Positions 41,147-50,962 of a stretch of 64,000 nt of DNA are shown here, in pieces. This stretch comes from Streptomyces sp. NBC_01283. GTDB taxonomy: Bacteria > Actinomycetota > Actinomycetes > Streptomycetales > Streptomycetaceae. Under the pieces are notes generated by a model. It did not search any database. It saw only the letters and a program-made list of their open reading frames with translations, and was not told where the DNA came from. Each line of letters opens with the position of its first letter. The stretch's first letter is position 1. The stretch lies in the NCBI RefSeq assembly GCF_041435335.1, contig NZ_CP108430.1, positions 3,454,501-3,518,500 of the forward strand, written 5' to 3'. A program made the position numbers and the translations under genes.

Positions 41147-42087
41147 CGGGTCCTGGCCTCCTCGGCCTCGGTGATCGCCACGAAGGCCTGCTCCAGACCG
41201 AGCCCGGCGACCTCCAGATTGCGGGGGTAGACGCCGAGCCCGTACAGCGCGTGCACGGTCGCGTCGGCGTCCGTCGACTGGAGGCGGACCGTGTGGCCCG
41301 ACACGTCGAGGGTGGTCAGGAACGGCAGTGCGCGCAGCTTGCCCGCGAGCGCGTCGCTCACGTCCTCCAGGTCGAAGGAGACCTTGCGGGCGCCCGCCTT
41401 CGCCTTGATCTCGGCGGCGGTGCCGTCCGCGAGGAGACGGCCGCGGTGCAGCACCAGGACGCGGTCGGCGATCGCGTCGGCCTCCTCCAGGTAGTGCGTG
41501 GCGAAGAGGACGGCGCGGCCCTGCTCCGCCTGCTCGCGCATGGTCGCCCAGAAGGCCTGGCGGGTGGTGACGTCCATGCCGGTGGTCGGCTCGTCGAGGA
41601 CGATCAGGTCGTTCTCGCCGGCCGTCGCGAGCGCGAAGCGGACGCGCTGCTCCTGGCCGCCGGAGAGCTTGTTGACCCTGCGGTCGGCGAGCTGCGAGAT
41701 GCCCGCGTGGGCGAGTACGTCGTTCACCCGGTGGGGCCGCGGGTGCAGCGCGCAGGCGAGCCGGACCAGTTCCTTGACGGTGACCTCGTCCATCAGGCCG
41801 CCGCTCTGCAGCATCGCGCCGACCCGGCCCGATGTGATCGCCTCGCGCGGACTCGTGCCGAAGACCCGCACGGTGCCGCTGTCCGGGCGGCGCAGGCCGA
41901 GCAGCAGGTCGAGCGTGGAGGACTTGCCCGCGCCGTTCGGGCCGAGCAAGGCGACGGTCTCGCCGGGGTGGAGCTCCAGCGTGAGGGCGTCCACGGCGAG
42001 CACGTCGCCGTAGCTCTTGGTCACCTGCTCGAAGCTCACCGCGCCGGTCGCGGGCGGTGCCGCGGTCTGTGTCGTCATGTGATCCAT
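41143..42087 (-). CDS. ABC exporter ATP-binding protein
   Basis: A 314-residue ATPase of the CcmA/DrrA type. Walker A is LLGPNGAGKSST, the Q loop is in GAMLQSGGL, the signature is KLSGGQEQRVRFA, Walker B is LIVLDEPTTGMD and the H loop is LFATHYLEEAD; a C-terminal domain of about 90 residues follows. ATG 42087 or 42078 is the likely start, neither with a strong ribosome site. It is the first gene of the four-gene operon and lies 52 bases after the palindrome ATGACA-GA-TGTCAT. Confidence 0.9.
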   Translation of the reverse strand: MDHMTTQTAAPPATGAVSFEQVTKSYGDVLAVDALTLELHPGETVALLGPNGAGKSSTLDLLLGLRRPDSGTVRVFGTSPREAITSGRVGAMLQSGGLMDEVTVKELVRLACALHPRPHRVNDVLAHAGISQLADRRVNKLSGGQEQRVRFALATAGENDLIVLDEPTTGMDVTTRQAFWATMREQAEQGRAVLFATHYLEEADAIADRVLVLHRGRLLADGTAAEIKAKAGARKVSFDLEDVSDALAGKLRALPFLTTLDVSGHTVRLQSTDADATVHALYGLGVYPRNLEVAGLGLEQAFVAITEAEEARTR

Positions 42088-42138
42088 CGTCGCCAAAGGG
42101 CGGTCGACGGCGGCAGTGTCGTGTGTGCCGAGTCCGGG

Positions 42139-42152
42139 ATGACAGATGTCAT
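42139..42152 (-). promoter_or_regulatory. Palindromic site before the exporter/two-component operon
   Basis: ATGACA-GA-TGTCAT is a perfect inverted repeat 52 bases before the ATPase start. Palindromes with ATGAC/GTCAT arms are typical targets of NarL-type regulators of such exporter operons, so autoregulation by the operon-encoded regulator is likely. Confidence 0.6.
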
Positions 42153-42153
42153 G

Positions 42154-42197
42154 CCGGAGGCCGGGCGGTCCGTCTCGGCGGGCCGCCCGGCCTCCGG
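42154..42197 (-). terminator. Terminator after the PG_binding_4 gene
   Basis: CCGGAGGCCGGGCGG (42154-42168) and its complement (42183-42197) form a perfect 15-base-pair stem just after the stop codon of the gene ending at 42211. Confidence 0.8.
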
Positions 42198-42210
42198 GTG
42201 CGCGGCGGAA

Positions 42211-44382
42211 TCAGCTGCCGTTCGTCTCGATCACTCCGACCCGCTCCGCGGGCGTCTTGCCGGTCAGCGCCTTGTTCATCGCGGCGGCCACGTCCGTCGG
42301 CTGGACCGGGGTCTTCTCGCCGTTGCCGCGCTGGATCAGGATGCCGTCGAAGACGTTGCCGTAGAGCTTCTTGAGCTCGGCGAGGTTGTAGTGCGGCTGC
42401 AGGGTGCCGTTCGCCGCCACCTTCGTCTCCAGGATCTTCGGCAGCGACTTGGCCGGGCCGAACGGGATCGAGGCGGTGCCCGCCTTGATCGTGACGTTCG
42501 CGGACATGGCGGGCTTCGCGAAGCGCGTCATGAACTTGTCGACCTCGGCGTTCGGGACGGTCGGCTTGCGCGTGGTGACGGGCAGCTCGACGGTGCCGGC
42601 ACTGTTGGTCTCGACCTGCTTCTTGTACGCCTCCGAGACGGCCTTCGTCGACGCGGCGACGTCGATGCCGTTGCCCGCCTTGCCGTACACGGGAACGGCC
42701 TTGCCGGGCACGAACTTGACCCCGCCCTCCTTGGCCGAGCCGGAGCCGCCCGCGGCGCGCTCCAGGGCGGCCGCAAGCTTCTCCTCGTCCACGGGCATGA
42801 CCGGATCGGCGACGCGTGCGCCGCCGAAGAGCGAGCCGATCACCGATACGGGGTTGTAGTCGCTGCCCGCGGCCTCGCGGACGGTCGCCTGGCTGTCCAG
42901 GGTCAGGCCCGCCTGGTCCGGCTTGAGCGTGACCGACTCGCCGTCGACCGACAGCTTCAGGGGCTTGGCGACGCGCTCGCCGATCGCCGCGTCGAGCTTC
43001 TTGACGGCCTCCTCGCGCGTGCCGCCGCCGATGTCGACGCCGAGCGCGGTGGTGCCCTTCGGCACGTCGGCGTGGTTCATCAAAAGACCGGCGCCGTACG
43101 CCCCGCAGGCCACGACGACCACTGCGACGGCCACGAGAACGAGCTTGTTGCGCCCCTTCTTCTTGGCCGGGGCCGCGGCGACGGGCACGTTCGGCTGCAC
43201 CGGCTCGGGCAGCTTGGGCGGGGTGTGCGGAAGGGGTCCGTCGGTCTGCGGGCCCGCGGCGAACGGCGAGTTCTGCGCGGGCGGCACGACGGGGATGCCG
43301 CTGGTCAGGGTGTCGCCGGAGACGTTGGTCCCGGGGGAAGGCGCGCTGGGGCCGCCGGGGATGGAGCCGGGGCCGCCGTGGACGGGGCCGCCGGGGGTCT
43401 GGCCGCCGGGGGGTCCCTGGAGGGGGCCCGCCTTCTGCGGCGTGAGGATGGCGGTGTCGTCACCCATCACGGGCGCACCGGCGCCCATGCCCGAACGGGC
43501 TGCGGGACCGGCCGGGTTGGGCCGGTTGCCGGAGTTGCCTGGGTTGCCGGGGCCGCCGGGTCCGCCCTGGTTCGGCGATGCCATCGGGTTCGCCCGGCCT
43601 GCCGGGTTTGCCTGGTTCGCCGGGTGGGACGGGTCGGCGGGCTTCGGCGGCAGCGGGCCGTCACCGGTCACCGGACCGCCGGTCGGCCCGGCCGGGCCAC
43701 GGCCGCCGTCACCCGCGGCCCCTCCGGAGAAGTACGGCAGGTCACCGCGGTGCGGGTCGCCGCCCTGCGGCGCACCCGTGCCGAGCGGGCCGGCCGCCAC
43801 GGCGCCGGACACGTCGAAGGAGCCCGTGCCGGAGCCGTCGCTCCCCGAACCCGCGGACCCGGACGCGCCGTTCCCGCCGGTGCCCGCACTGCTGGTGCTC
43901 TTGCGCGGCGCGAACCAGTCGCTCGTCTTCTCCTCCGCCGGGGCGGAGGGCGCAGGCGACCCGGCGGCGGACGGTCCGGAGGGCGCGGAGCCCGCGACGG
44001 GCGCCCCGGCGGCACCGGGACCACCCGCGCCGTTCGCGGACCCCGGACGCCCCGCGCCGTCCCCGGCGTCGGACGCGTCCGGCGTGCGGCCCGCGTTCAG
44101 CGGACGGGACGCACCAGGGTCGCTGTCCCCGACGGGCGTGCGCATGACGACCGGTGGGATGGGCCGCGATCCGGGAATGTTGATCCGGATGCGCGTGGTC
44201 AGCGTGGTCTCGGTCTTGGGCTCGTCGGGCCGCTCGTCGGCGGTCTGCCGCTGCGCGCCGTCCACGGCGCCGTCCGACGCGGCACCCTGCGCGGGGGAGC
44301 CGTACGGCGGCGTCCCCGAGGGGTAAGCGGCTCCACCGCGCCCCTGGGGCCCGGAGGACGAACTGTCAGTTTCACGACTCAA
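42211..44382 (-). CDS. Membrane protein with PG_binding_4 domain
   Basis: A 723-residue single-span protein. Residues 1 to about 415 are cytoplasmic, disordered and rich in Gly, Pro, Ser and Asn. A membrane segment (KLVLVAVAVVVVACGAYGAGLLM) follows, then an outer part with one or two PG_binding_4 domains of the kind found before VanW and L,D-transpeptidase domains (TALGVDIGGGTREEAVKKLDAAIGERV; VDVAAS-like repeats). No VanW or catalytic domain is present. The TTG start has GGGAG upstream and an in-frame SRETDSSSSG opening. Binding of cell-wall peptides is a family-based inference. Confidence 0.75.
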   Translation of the reverse strand: MSRETDSSSSGPQGRGGAAYPSGTPPYGSPAQGAASDGAVDGAQRQTADERPDEPKTETTLTTRIRINIPGSRPIPPVVMRTPVGDSDPGASRPLNAGRTPDASDAGDGAGRPGSANGAGGPGAAGAPVAGSAPSGPSAAGSPAPSAPAEEKTSDWFAPRKSTSSAGTGGNGASGSAGSGSDGSGTGSFDVSGAVAAGPLGTGAPQGGDPHRGDLPYFSGGAAGDGGRGPAGPTGGPVTGDGPLPPKPADPSHPANQANPAGRANPMASPNQGGPGGPGNPGNSGNRPNPAGPAARSGMGAGAPVMGDDTAILTPQKAGPLQGPPGGQTPGGPVHGGPGSIPGGPSAPSPGTNVSGDTLTSGIPVVPPAQNSPFAAGPQTDGPLPHTPPKLPEPVQPNVPVAAAPAKKKGRNKLVLVAVAVVVVACGAYGAGLLMNHADVPKGTTALGVDIGGGTREEAVKKLDAAIGERVAKPLKLSVDGESVTLKPDQAGLTLDSQATVREAAGSDYNPVSVIGSLFGGARVADPVMPVDEEKLAAALERAAGGSGSAKEGGVKFVPGKAVPVYGKAGNGIDVAASTKAVSEAYKKQVETNSAGTVELPVTTRKPTVPNAEVDKFMTRFAKPAMSANVTIKAGTASIPFGPAKSLPKILETKVAANGTLQPHYNLAELKKLYGNVFDGILIQRGNGEKTPVQPTDVAAAMNKALTGKTPAERVGVIETNGS

Positions 44383-44552
44383 GGCAGGTTCTCCCGGTTG
44401 GCTCCGCCGCCCGTGCTCCCCGCGCGGAGGGGAATTTCCCCCGGCCGGAGGCTGGGGGAGGCTCGGCGGCGCGCACCACCATACTGGCCGCCGTCGGCAG
44501 TCATCCTGTGACCGCCGTCAAACCCGTGCGGTACACGGGCTGAAGTGGCACG

Positions 44553-45011
44553 TCACTTGCCAAGTCGGGCGGCGGGCCCGACTGGTTGCGTCCCCTGGCC
44601 GAGGGTGGCACACATCACAGCGACCGCCATCCCGCCGAGCAGGAAGGCGTACGAGCCGAGTCCCGCGCCGAAGAGGAAGTCTCCCTCGGGCCGGCTGGCC
44701 GTGAGCAGCATGACGGAGACGAGCCAGCCCGCCGCCGGTGCCACCGCCCCCGCCCTGGTGCCGATGGCCCGCACCCCGCCGTGGAAGAGCCCGGCGGCCC
44801 CGAGGAGCGCGAGCAGCAACCCGCCCGGGAACCAGCCCCCTTGGATCAGCGCACCGGCGGTGCCGACGACCGCGCCGAGCACGAAGAGGCCTCCGTAGGC
44901 GGCGATACGGCCGAAATTCAGCGGCTGGGCGAGGGCGCTGCCGCCGGGCGGGGCGGCGGCGGACGACGAACCGGAACCCGGCGCCGACGTGGCACGCGAA
45001 CGAGTACTCAC
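44553..45011 (-). CDS. DUF6113 family membrane protein
   Basis: A 152-residue protein with a Ser/Ala/Pro-rich N-terminus and four probable membrane segments ([22 protein letters not shown] onwards). It matches the DUF6113 family encoded next to mshB in many actinobacteria. GTG 45011 overlaps the mshB stop codon by four bases (GTGA), so it is co-translated with the mycothiol deacetylase. A link to mycothiol or the membrane is only inferred from this position. Confidence 0.75.
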   Translation of the reverse strand: MSTRSRATSAPGSGSSSAAAPPGGSALAQPLNFGRIAAYGGLFVLGAVVGTAGALIQGGWFPGGLLLALLGAAGLFHGGVRAIGTRAGAVAPAAGWLVSVMLLTASRPEGDFLFGAGLGSYAFLLGGMAVAVMCATLGQGTQPVGPAARLGK

Positions 45012-45919
45012 AGCGCCGTCACCCCTGCCCCTTCGAGTCCCGCGAACAGATCCGTCTCACGCTCGCCGTCCACCGCACCGGTTTCTCCTCGCACCAACTC
45101 GTAGTACTCCACTTCGAAGATCGGCTGCGCGAGCCCGTTCGACAGGACGAAGAGCGGGCCCTGCACCTCGATCTGCGTGGCGTGCGCGCGCATCGCTGCC
45201 GCCTTCGCCTGCGCGAAGGCGGTCCCGTCGATCTCCGCCGTGATCCGTTCGTCGTCCGTCACACCGGGGACGTCCGCGACCACGCCGGGGGTGGTGAACG
45301 GGGAGTGCCGCAGAGCACCCTCCATCCACCGGAACCGCTCTTCGACGACGGTACGCGGCGCGCGGTTCCAGTAGATCTTGTGGATGGTGTGCGGTTCGCC
45401 GAGATCGGCGCGGAAGGCGCCCTCGGCGGCGAGGTCCGCGGCGCGCATCGCGACCCGGTGGGCCTGGATGTGGTCGGGGTGGCCGTATCCGCCGTCCGGG
45501 TCGTACGTCACGAGGACCTGGGGCCGCACCTCGCGGATCACCTCGACGAGGTGCGCGGCGGCTTCGTCGAGATCGGCGGACCAGAAGGCGCCCGCGCGGT
45601 GGTTCTGCTCGATGCCCATCATCCCGGAGTCGCGGTAGCGGCCGGTGCCGCCGAGGAAGCGGTGGTCGGTGACCCCCAGCTCCTTCATCGCGGCAGCCAG
45701 CTCGCCGATGCGCTGCGGCCCGAGCGCGTCCTCGCGGTCGGGTGCGAGATGGGCGAGGTCGGGCGGGATGACCTCGCCCTCCTCGCCCAGCGTGCAGGTC
45801 ACCAGCGTGACGTGGACGCCGTCGGCCACGTACTTGGCCATCGTCGCGCCATTGTTGATCGACTCGTCGTCGGGGTGCGCGTGCACGAGCAGTAGACGCC
45901 GGGCGGGCAGTTCCGTCAT
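45008..45919 (-). CDS. mshB: Mycothiol biosynthesis deacetylase MshB
   Basis: A 303-residue zinc deacetylase converting N-acetyl-glucosaminyl-inositol to GlcN-Ins in mycothiol synthesis. The LmbE-type motif [10 protein letters not shown] (His15, Asp18) is near the start, and the third zinc ligand is in [11 protein letters not shown] in the middle. [25 protein letters not shown] and the full length match MshB rather than the related amidase Mca. The ATG at 45919 is used. It is followed by the overlapping DUF6113 gene, an order also found in mycobacteria. Confidence 0.93.
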   Translation of the reverse strand: MTELPARRLLLVHAHPDDESINNGATMAKYVADGVHVTLVTCTLGEEGEVIPPDLAHLAPDREDALGPQRIGELAAAMKELGVTDHRFLGGTGRYRDSGMMGIEQNHRAGAFWSADLDEAAAHLVEVIREVRPQVLVTYDPDGGYGHPDHIQAHRVAMRAADLAAEGAFRADLGEPHTIHKIYWNRAPRTVVEERFRWMEGALRHSPFTTPGVVADVPGVTDDERITAEIDGTAFAQAKAAAMRAHATQIEVQGPLFVLSNGLAQPIFEVEYYELVRGETGAVDGERETDLFAGLEGAGVTAL

Positions 45920-45971
45920 GGGACCACCCTACGAGCACCCCGCGCGACGATCGGAATGTGATGCGAAGGGA

Positions 45972-46166
45972 TCAGAACTTGATGTCGCCGATCATCCCCG
46001 CCACGTTCGTCGTCAGCTCGTTGATCGTCGGGGCGATGGAGGAACTCGCCAGATAGAAGCCGAGCAAGACACAGACGATCATGTGGCCCGCTTTCAACCC
46101 TGACTTCTTGACCAGCAAGAAGACAATGATCGCCAGCAGCACCACCGCCGAAATCGAGAGTGCCAC
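45972..46166 (-). CDS. Small conserved membrane protein, 64 residues
   Basis: A 64-residue protein with two membrane segments: ISAVVLLAIIVFLLV and GHMIVCVLLGFYLASSSIA, and a short C-terminus TNVAGMIGDIKF. GTG 46166 has GGAGG 9 bases upstream. I know near-identical small proteins from many streptomycetes, without function. It sits upstream of mshB on the same strand (53 bases) and could be cotranscribed. Size and layout allow a role as membrane adaptor or holin-like protein, but nothing more can be said. Confidence 0.75.
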   Translation of the reverse strand: MALSISAVVLLAIIVFLLVKKSGLKAGHMIVCVLLGFYLASSSIAPTINELTTNVAGMIGDIKF

Positions 46167-46315
46167 GGCGGCTCACCTCCAAGTCCCAGACCCTGCACCA
46201 GTGCGGACGCCAGCAGGTACATACCCACTAAGCGCTACGGATCATAACTATCCGTGGGTCCGCATGACTCGGAGCACGGCAGCACAAGGGGGCGCATGCC
46301 CTCTAGGCTCGGACG

Positions 46316-48499
46316 ATGACCACCGAGACGCCCGCATCCGCCGGGCCCGCCGAGAGTCACACGCAGCGGCTCTCCTTCCCCCGTCTGCACGCCCGCACGC
46401 AACGCTTCACTCTCGGTGCGCCCCGCGCGTTCACGGTGGCGCCGGACGGGTCCCGGGTCACCTTCCTGCGCTCGTCGTCGGGCACCGACCGGGCGAACCA
46501 ACTCTGGGTCCTGGACCTGGCGGACGGCGCTGCCGAGCGGGTCGCGGCCGACCCCCAGGCCCTGTTGAAGGGCGCGGTCGAGCAGCTCTCCGCCGAGGAG
46601 CGGGCCCGCCGTGAGCGCAGCCGTGAGGGCGGCGCGGGCATCGTGGGCTACGCGACGGACGCGGCGGTGGAGCTCGCCGCCTTCACGCTCTCCGGGCGGC
46701 TCTTCGCGGCGGAACTGCGCGTGGGCACGGCGCGCGAACTGCCCGCCCCCGCACCGGTGATCGACCCGCGCCCCTCGCCGGACGGCCGCCACATCGCGTA
46801 CGTCGCCGGGGGCGCCCTGCGGGTGACGGGCGCCGACGGGGAGGGCGACCGGGCACTGGTGGCGCCGGAGCCGGACTCCGTGGAGAACGAGACCGTGACG
46901 TACGGCCTCGCGGAGTTCATCGCGGCCGAGGAGATGCAGCGTTCGCGGGGCTTCTGGTGGTCGCCGGAATCGGACCGGCTCCTGGTCGCACGCGCCGACG
47001 ACGCCCCGGTGAGGCGCTGGTGGATCGCCGATCCCGCGCACCCGGAGACGGAGCCCGCGCGGGTCGCGTACCCGGCGGCAGGCACGGCCAACGCGGACGT
47101 GCGCCTCTTCGTCGTCGAGCTGGACGGCACGCGCACCGAGGTGATGTGGGACCGCGCCCGCTACCCGTATCTGGCGCGGGTGCACTGGTCGTCGGCCGGG
47201 GCACCGCTGCTCCTCGTCCAGTCCAGGGACCAGCTCAGCCAGCTCTATCTGGCCGTGGACCCGGACGACGGGTCGACCCGCATGGTGCACGCGGAGGAAG
47301 ACCCGCAGTGGCTGGAGCTCTTCCCCGGCGCCCCGTCGTGGTCCCCCAGCGGGCGCCTCGTGCGGATCGTGGACGAGGGCGGCGCGCGGGTCCTCGCGGT
47401 GGGCGAACGCCCGCTGACGGGGCCGCAGCTGCACGTCCGCGCGGTGCTCGACGTGGCGGACGAGGACGTGCTGATCTCGGCGTCGGCGGGCGCGGCCGCC
47501 GCGTCCCCGGAGACCGGCGAGGTGCACGTCTACCGGGTCAACGAACTGGGCGTCGAGCGCGTCTCCGCCGAACCCGGGGTGCACTCGGCGGTGCGCGCGG
47601 GCGGCCTCACGGTGCTCGTGTCGGCCACCCTCGACCAGCCGGGCTCCCGCGTCCAGGTACTGCGCGACGGCAAGCAGGTGGCGACCGTCGCCTCATACGC
47701 GCGGCGTCCGGGGCTCACCCCGCGCGTGACTCTTACCGAAGGGGGCGCACGCAAGATCCCGTGCGCCGTCCTGCTCCCCACGGACTACGAGGAGGGTTCG
47801 GGCCCCCTGCCCGTGCTCCTCGATCCGTACGGCGGCCCGCACGGCCAGCGGGTGCTCGCCGCCCACAACCCGTACCTCACGTCCCAGTGGTTCGCCGACC
47901 AGGGCTTCGCGGTGGTCGTCGCGGACGGCCGGGGCACCCCGGGCCGCTCCCCCGCCTGGGAGAAGGAGATCCGGCGGGACTTCACGCTCACCCTGGACGA
48001 CCAGGTGGACGCGCTGCGGGGGCTGGCCGCCGACCACCCCCTCGACCTGGACCGGGTCGCCATCCGGGGCTGGTCCTACGGCGGTTACCTCGCGGGGCTC
48101 GCGGTCCTGCGCCGCCCCGACGTCTTCCACGCGGGGGTGGCGGGGGCGCCGGTGACGGACTGGCAGCTGTACGACACGCACTACACGGAGCGGTATCTGG
48201 GCAACCCCTCGGAGGACCCGGCGCCGTACGCCCTGAGCTCGCTGGTCACCGACGAGGGTCTGGTGGCGCCGGAGGAGCCGCACCGGCCGCTGATGATCGT
48301 GCACGGCCTCGCGGACGACAACGTGGTGGTGGCGCACGCGTTGCGGCTGTCGTCGGCGCTGCTTGCCGCGGGGCGCCCGCACGAGGTCCTGCCGCTCTCC
48401 GGGGTCACGCACATGACCCCGCAGGAACAGGTCGCGGAGAATCTGCTGCTGCTTCAGGTGGACTTCCTGAAGCGCTCGCTGGGCCTTCCCCGGGCCTAG
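46316..48499 (+). CDS. S9 family prolyl oligopeptidase (DPP IV-like)
   Basis: A 727-residue serine peptidase. An N-terminal beta-propeller of about 430 residues (with DPP IV-type segments such as GLAEFIAAEEMQRSRGFWWSPE) precedes an alpha/beta hydrolase domain; the catalytic Ser587 lies in GWSYGGY, the Asp in GLADDNVV and the His in GVTHMTP near the end. No signal peptide, so probably cytoplasmic. The two Glu of the DPP IV signature are present in AEFIAAEE, which fits cleavage of dipeptides after proline. It is transcribed alone and ends at a terminator. Confidence 0.9.
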   Translation: MTTETPASAGPAESHTQRLSFPRLHARTQRFTLGAPRAFTVAPDGSRVTFLRSSSGTDRANQLWVLDLADGAAERVAADPQALLKGAVEQLSAEERARRERSREGGAGIVGYATDAAVELAAFTLSGRLFAAELRVGTARELPAPAPVIDPRPSPDGRHIAYVAGGALRVTGADGEGDRALVAPEPDSVENETVTYGLAEFIAAEEMQRSRGFWWSPESDRLLVARADDAPVRRWWIADPAHPETEPARVAYPAAGTANADVRLFVVELDGTRTEVMWDRARYPYLARVHWSSAGAPLLLVQSRDQLSQLYLAVDPDDGSTRMVHAEEDPQWLELFPGAPSWSPSGRLVRIVDEGGARVLAVGERPLTGPQLHVRAVLDVADEDVLISASAGAAAASPETGEVHVYRVNELGVERVSAEPGVHSAVRAGGLTVLVSATLDQPGSRVQVLRDGKQVATVASYARRPGLTPRVTLTEGGARKIPCAVLLPTDYEEGSGPLPVLLDPYGGPHGQRVLAAHNPYLTSQWFADQGFAVVVADGRGTPGRSPAWEKEIRRDFTLTLDDQVDALRGLAADHPLDLDRVAIRGWSYGGYLAGLAVLRRPDVFHAGVAGAPVTDWQLYDTHYTERYLGNPSEDPAPYALSSLVTDEGLVAPEEPHRPLMIVHGLADDNVVVAHALRLSSALLAAGRPHEVLPLSGVTHMTPQEQVAENLLLLQVDFLKRSLGLPRA

Positions 48500-48506
48500 G
48501 GACGGC

Positions 48507-48542
48507 GATCGGCCGGGGCGACATGGCACACCCCGGCCGATC
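48507..48542 (+). terminator. Terminator of the S9 peptidase gene
   Basis: GATCGGCCGGGG (48507-48518) and its complement (48531-48542) form a 12-base-pair stem 8 bases after the stop codon. Confidence 0.8.
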
Positions 48543-48720
48543 CACGGCACCCGCACGGCCGTACGTTCTTCAGCCTGCCGCGTGCGTATATCGCCGGCGC
48601 GACGGTGCGGTTGCTCGCGTGTAAAGCGCCAACGGGCTTCTTTCCCCAACCCCGCCCCTTCCCGAAAACCCGCTCGGCGCGGGGGCCTTGGCTGCCGTCA
48701 TCACCGGCTCCGCCGAGTTC

Positions 48721-48773
48721 GTCCTCAATCGCCGGACGGGCTGAAATATTCAGCCCGTCCGGCGATTGAGGAC
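48721..48773. repeat. Dispersed 53-base palindrome (Streptomyces type)
   Basis: Two perfect 25-base arms (48721-48745 and 48749-48773) with loop ATA; the core is CGCCGGACGGGCTGAA. I recognise this as a family of dispersed intergenic palindromes of streptomycetes. Here it lies 11 bases from the stop codon of the first oligopeptide ATPase gene and may end both converging transcripts. Confidence 0.85.
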
Positions 48774-48783
48774 AGCGCCCGCC

Positions 48784-49923
48784 CTACGGCACCACCTGCT
48801 TCTCCTCCGCGAAGTGGCACGCCGAGTCGTGGGCCGCGGGGCCCGTGACGCCTCGGAATTCCGCCGGGACGGCCAGTGCCGGCACCTCAAGCGCGCACCG
48901 CTCCTGCGCCTTCCAGCACCGGGTGCGGAAGCGGCAGCCCGAGGGCGGATTGGCGGGCGAGGGCACGTCGCCGCTCAGGATGATCCGCTCCCGGTGGTCC
49001 CGCGCCTCGGGGTCGGGCACCGGCACCGCCGAGAGCAGCGCCTGCGTGTACGGATGCGTCGGGTGCTCGTAGATCTCCGCGTCGGAGCCGATCTCGACGA
49101 TCCGTCCCAGGTACATCACGCCGACCCGGTCGGAGATGTGCCGCACGATCGAGAGGTCGTGCGCGATGAACACGTACGACAGGTCGAACTCGTTCTGCAG
49201 CTTGTCCAGGAGGTTCACCACCTGCGCCTGCACCGAGACGTCGAGCGCGGAGACCGGCTCGTCGGCCACGATGATCTCGGGGCGCAGGGCCAGGCCGCGC
49301 GCGATCCCGATGCGCTGTCGCTGGCCGCCGGAGAACTGGTGCGGATAGCGGTTGATGTACTCGGGGTTCAGCCCGACCACGTCGAGGAGTTCCCGCACCC
49401 TCTGCCGCCGCGAGCCCTTCGGCGCGACCTCCGGATGGATCTCGTACGGCTCCCCGATGATGTCGCCGACCGTCATCCGGGGATTCAGCGAGGTGTAGGG
49501 GTCCTGGAAGACCATCTGGATGTTGCGGCGCACGGCCTTCAGCGCGCGCCCGGACAGCTTGCTGATGTCCTCGCCCTTGTAGCGGATCTCGCCCGCCGTC
49601 GGCCGCTCCAGATTGACCAGCATCTTCGCGACGGTCGACTTGCCGCAGCCCGACTCCCCCACGATGCCGAGCGTCTCGCCCCGGCCGAGGTCGAAGTCGA
49701 CGCCGTCGACGGCCTTGACCGCGCCGATCTGCTTGCGGATGACGATGCCCTGGGTGAGCGGGTAGTGCTTGACCAGACCCCGCACCTGGAGGATCGGCTC
49801 ACGGCCCGACGCCGAGCCGAGCGCGGCGAACTCGTGCTCCGCCCGCGCCTTGTCCATCAGCTGCCGCGCGGTCTCGCCCTCCTCCTCCAGCTGCTTCTTG
49901 CTGATGTGCTCACCGTGCGGCAT
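48784..49923 (-). CDS. Oligopeptide ABC transporter ATPase (OppF/DppF type), operon 1
   Basis: A 379-residue ATPase of a peptide importer. Walker [10 protein letters not shown], signature [17 protein letters not shown], Walker [13 protein letters not shown] and the H loop [11 protein letters not shown] are intact, and the C-terminal oligopeptide-transporter extension with its four Cys ([16 protein letters not shown]...SACHF), probably an iron-sulfur or zinc site, is present. ATG 49923 follows AAGGAG and overlaps the OppD-type gene by 14 bases. Last gene of the operon starting at 54561. See the second operon at 57344 for its paralogue. Confidence 0.92.
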   Translation of the reverse strand: MPHGEHISKKQLEEEGETARQLMDKARAEHEFAALGSASGREPILQVRGLVKHYPLTQGIVIRKQIGAVKAVDGVDFDLGRGETLGIVGESGCGKSTVAKMLVNLERPTAGEIRYKGEDISKLSGRALKAVRRNIQMVFQDPYTSLNPRMTVGDIIGEPYEIHPEVAPKGSRRQRVRELLDVVGLNPEYINRYPHQFSGGQRQRIGIARGLALRPEIIVADEPVSALDVSVQAQVVNLLDKLQNEFDLSYVFIAHDLSIVRHISDRVGVMYLGRIVEIGSDAEIYEHPTHPYTQALLSAVPVPDPEARDHRERIILSGDVPSPANPPSGCRFRTRCWKAQERCALEVPALAVPAEFRGVTGPAAHDSACHFAEEKQVVP

Positions 49924-50956
49924 CGAGCGTCTCCTTCCAGAAGTGGCAGGCGCTCCGGCGGTCGGCGGCCAGGCCCTCGTACGCCACGTCGTAGAGCGGC
50001 GGCTCGTCGGTCCTGCAGACGTCCTGTGCCATCGGGCAGCGGGGGTTGAAGGCGCAGCCCGGCGGGATGTTCATGAGGTTGGGCGGCAGGCCCTTGATCG
50101 CGTAGAGCTCCTGGCCCTTCTGGTCGAGCCGGGGGATCGACTCGAGCAGACCGCGCGTGTACGGGTGCGCGGGCGCCCGGTAGATCTCGTGCACAGGGGC
50201 CTTCTCGACGATGCGGCCCGCGTACATGACGGCGATGTTGTCGGCGACGTCCGCCACGACGCCCAGGTCGTGCGTGATGAGGATCAGGCCCATGTGCAGC
50301 TCGCGCTGGAGCTCGGCGAGGAGGTCCATCACCTGGGCCTGGACGGTCACGTCCAGGGCGGTGGTCGGTTCGTCGGCGATGATCAGCGAGGGTTCGAGGG
50401 CCATCGCCATGGCGATCATGATGCGCTGGCGCATGCCGCCGCTGAACTGGTGCGGGTACTGCCCGACCCGTTCCTTCGCGGCCGGGATGCGTACGCGGTC
50501 CATCAGCTCGACGGCCTTGGCCTTGGCGTCCTTGCGGGACATCCCCTGGTGGACGACGTACATCTCGCCGAGCTGCTGGCCGACGCTGACCACGGGGTTC
50601 AGCGACGACAGGGCGTCCTGGAAGATCATCGCCATGCCGGCGCCGCGCGTCTTGCGCCGCTCCTCCGCCTTGAGCTTGAGGAGGTCCTGGCCCTTGAAGA
50701 GGATCTCGCCGCCGGTGATCTTGCCTGGCGGCATGTCGAGGATGCCCATGATGGCCTGCGCGGTCACGGACTTGCCGGACCCGGACTCACCGAGCACGGC
50801 GAGCGTCTCGCCCTCGGCGACGCTGTAGTCGACGCCGTTGACGGCCTTGGCGACACCGTCCCTGGTCCGGAACTCCACGTGCAGGTCGCGCACTTCGAGC
50901 AGCTTGGACGCCCCAGGGGTGGGCGCCGCTGATGCCTCGGATGCCACGGTTGCCAT
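49910..50956 (-). CDS. Oligopeptide ABC transporter ATPase (OppD/DppD type), operon 1
   Basis: A 348-residue ATPase that pairs with the OppF-type subunit. Walker [10 protein letters not shown], signature [15 protein letters not shown], Walker [14 protein letters not shown] loop [11 protein letters not shown], then the C-terminal Cys cluster ([16 protein letters not shown]...CHFW). ATG 50956 follows GAGG; the upstream permease ends 7 bases before. Energy for peptide uptake is provided by the two ATPases together. Confidence 0.92.
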   Translation of the reverse strand: MATVASEASAAPTPGASKLLEVRDLHVEFRTRDGVAKAVNGVDYSVAEGETLAVLGESGSGKSVTAQAIMGILDMPPGKITGGEILFKGQDLLKLKAEERRKTRGAGMAMIFQDALSSLNPVVSVGQQLGEMYVVHQGMSRKDAKAKAVELMDRVRIPAAKERVGQYPHQFSGGMRQRIMIAMAMALEPSLIIADEPTTALDVTVQAQVMDLLAELQRELHMGLILITHDLGVVADVADNIAVMYAGRIVEKAPVHEIYRAPAHPYTRGLLESIPRLDQKGQELYAIKGLPPNLMNIPPGCAFNPRCPMAQDVCRTDEPPLYDVAYEGLAADRRSACHFWKETLDAAR

Positions 50957-50962
50957 GGGCGC

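Noticed and set aside
41116..44511. Open frame of 1131 codons opposite the ABC ATPase and PG_binding_4 genes
   Set aside because: Composition of an antisense shadow; the minus-strand genes have complete motifs, overlaps and ribosome sites.
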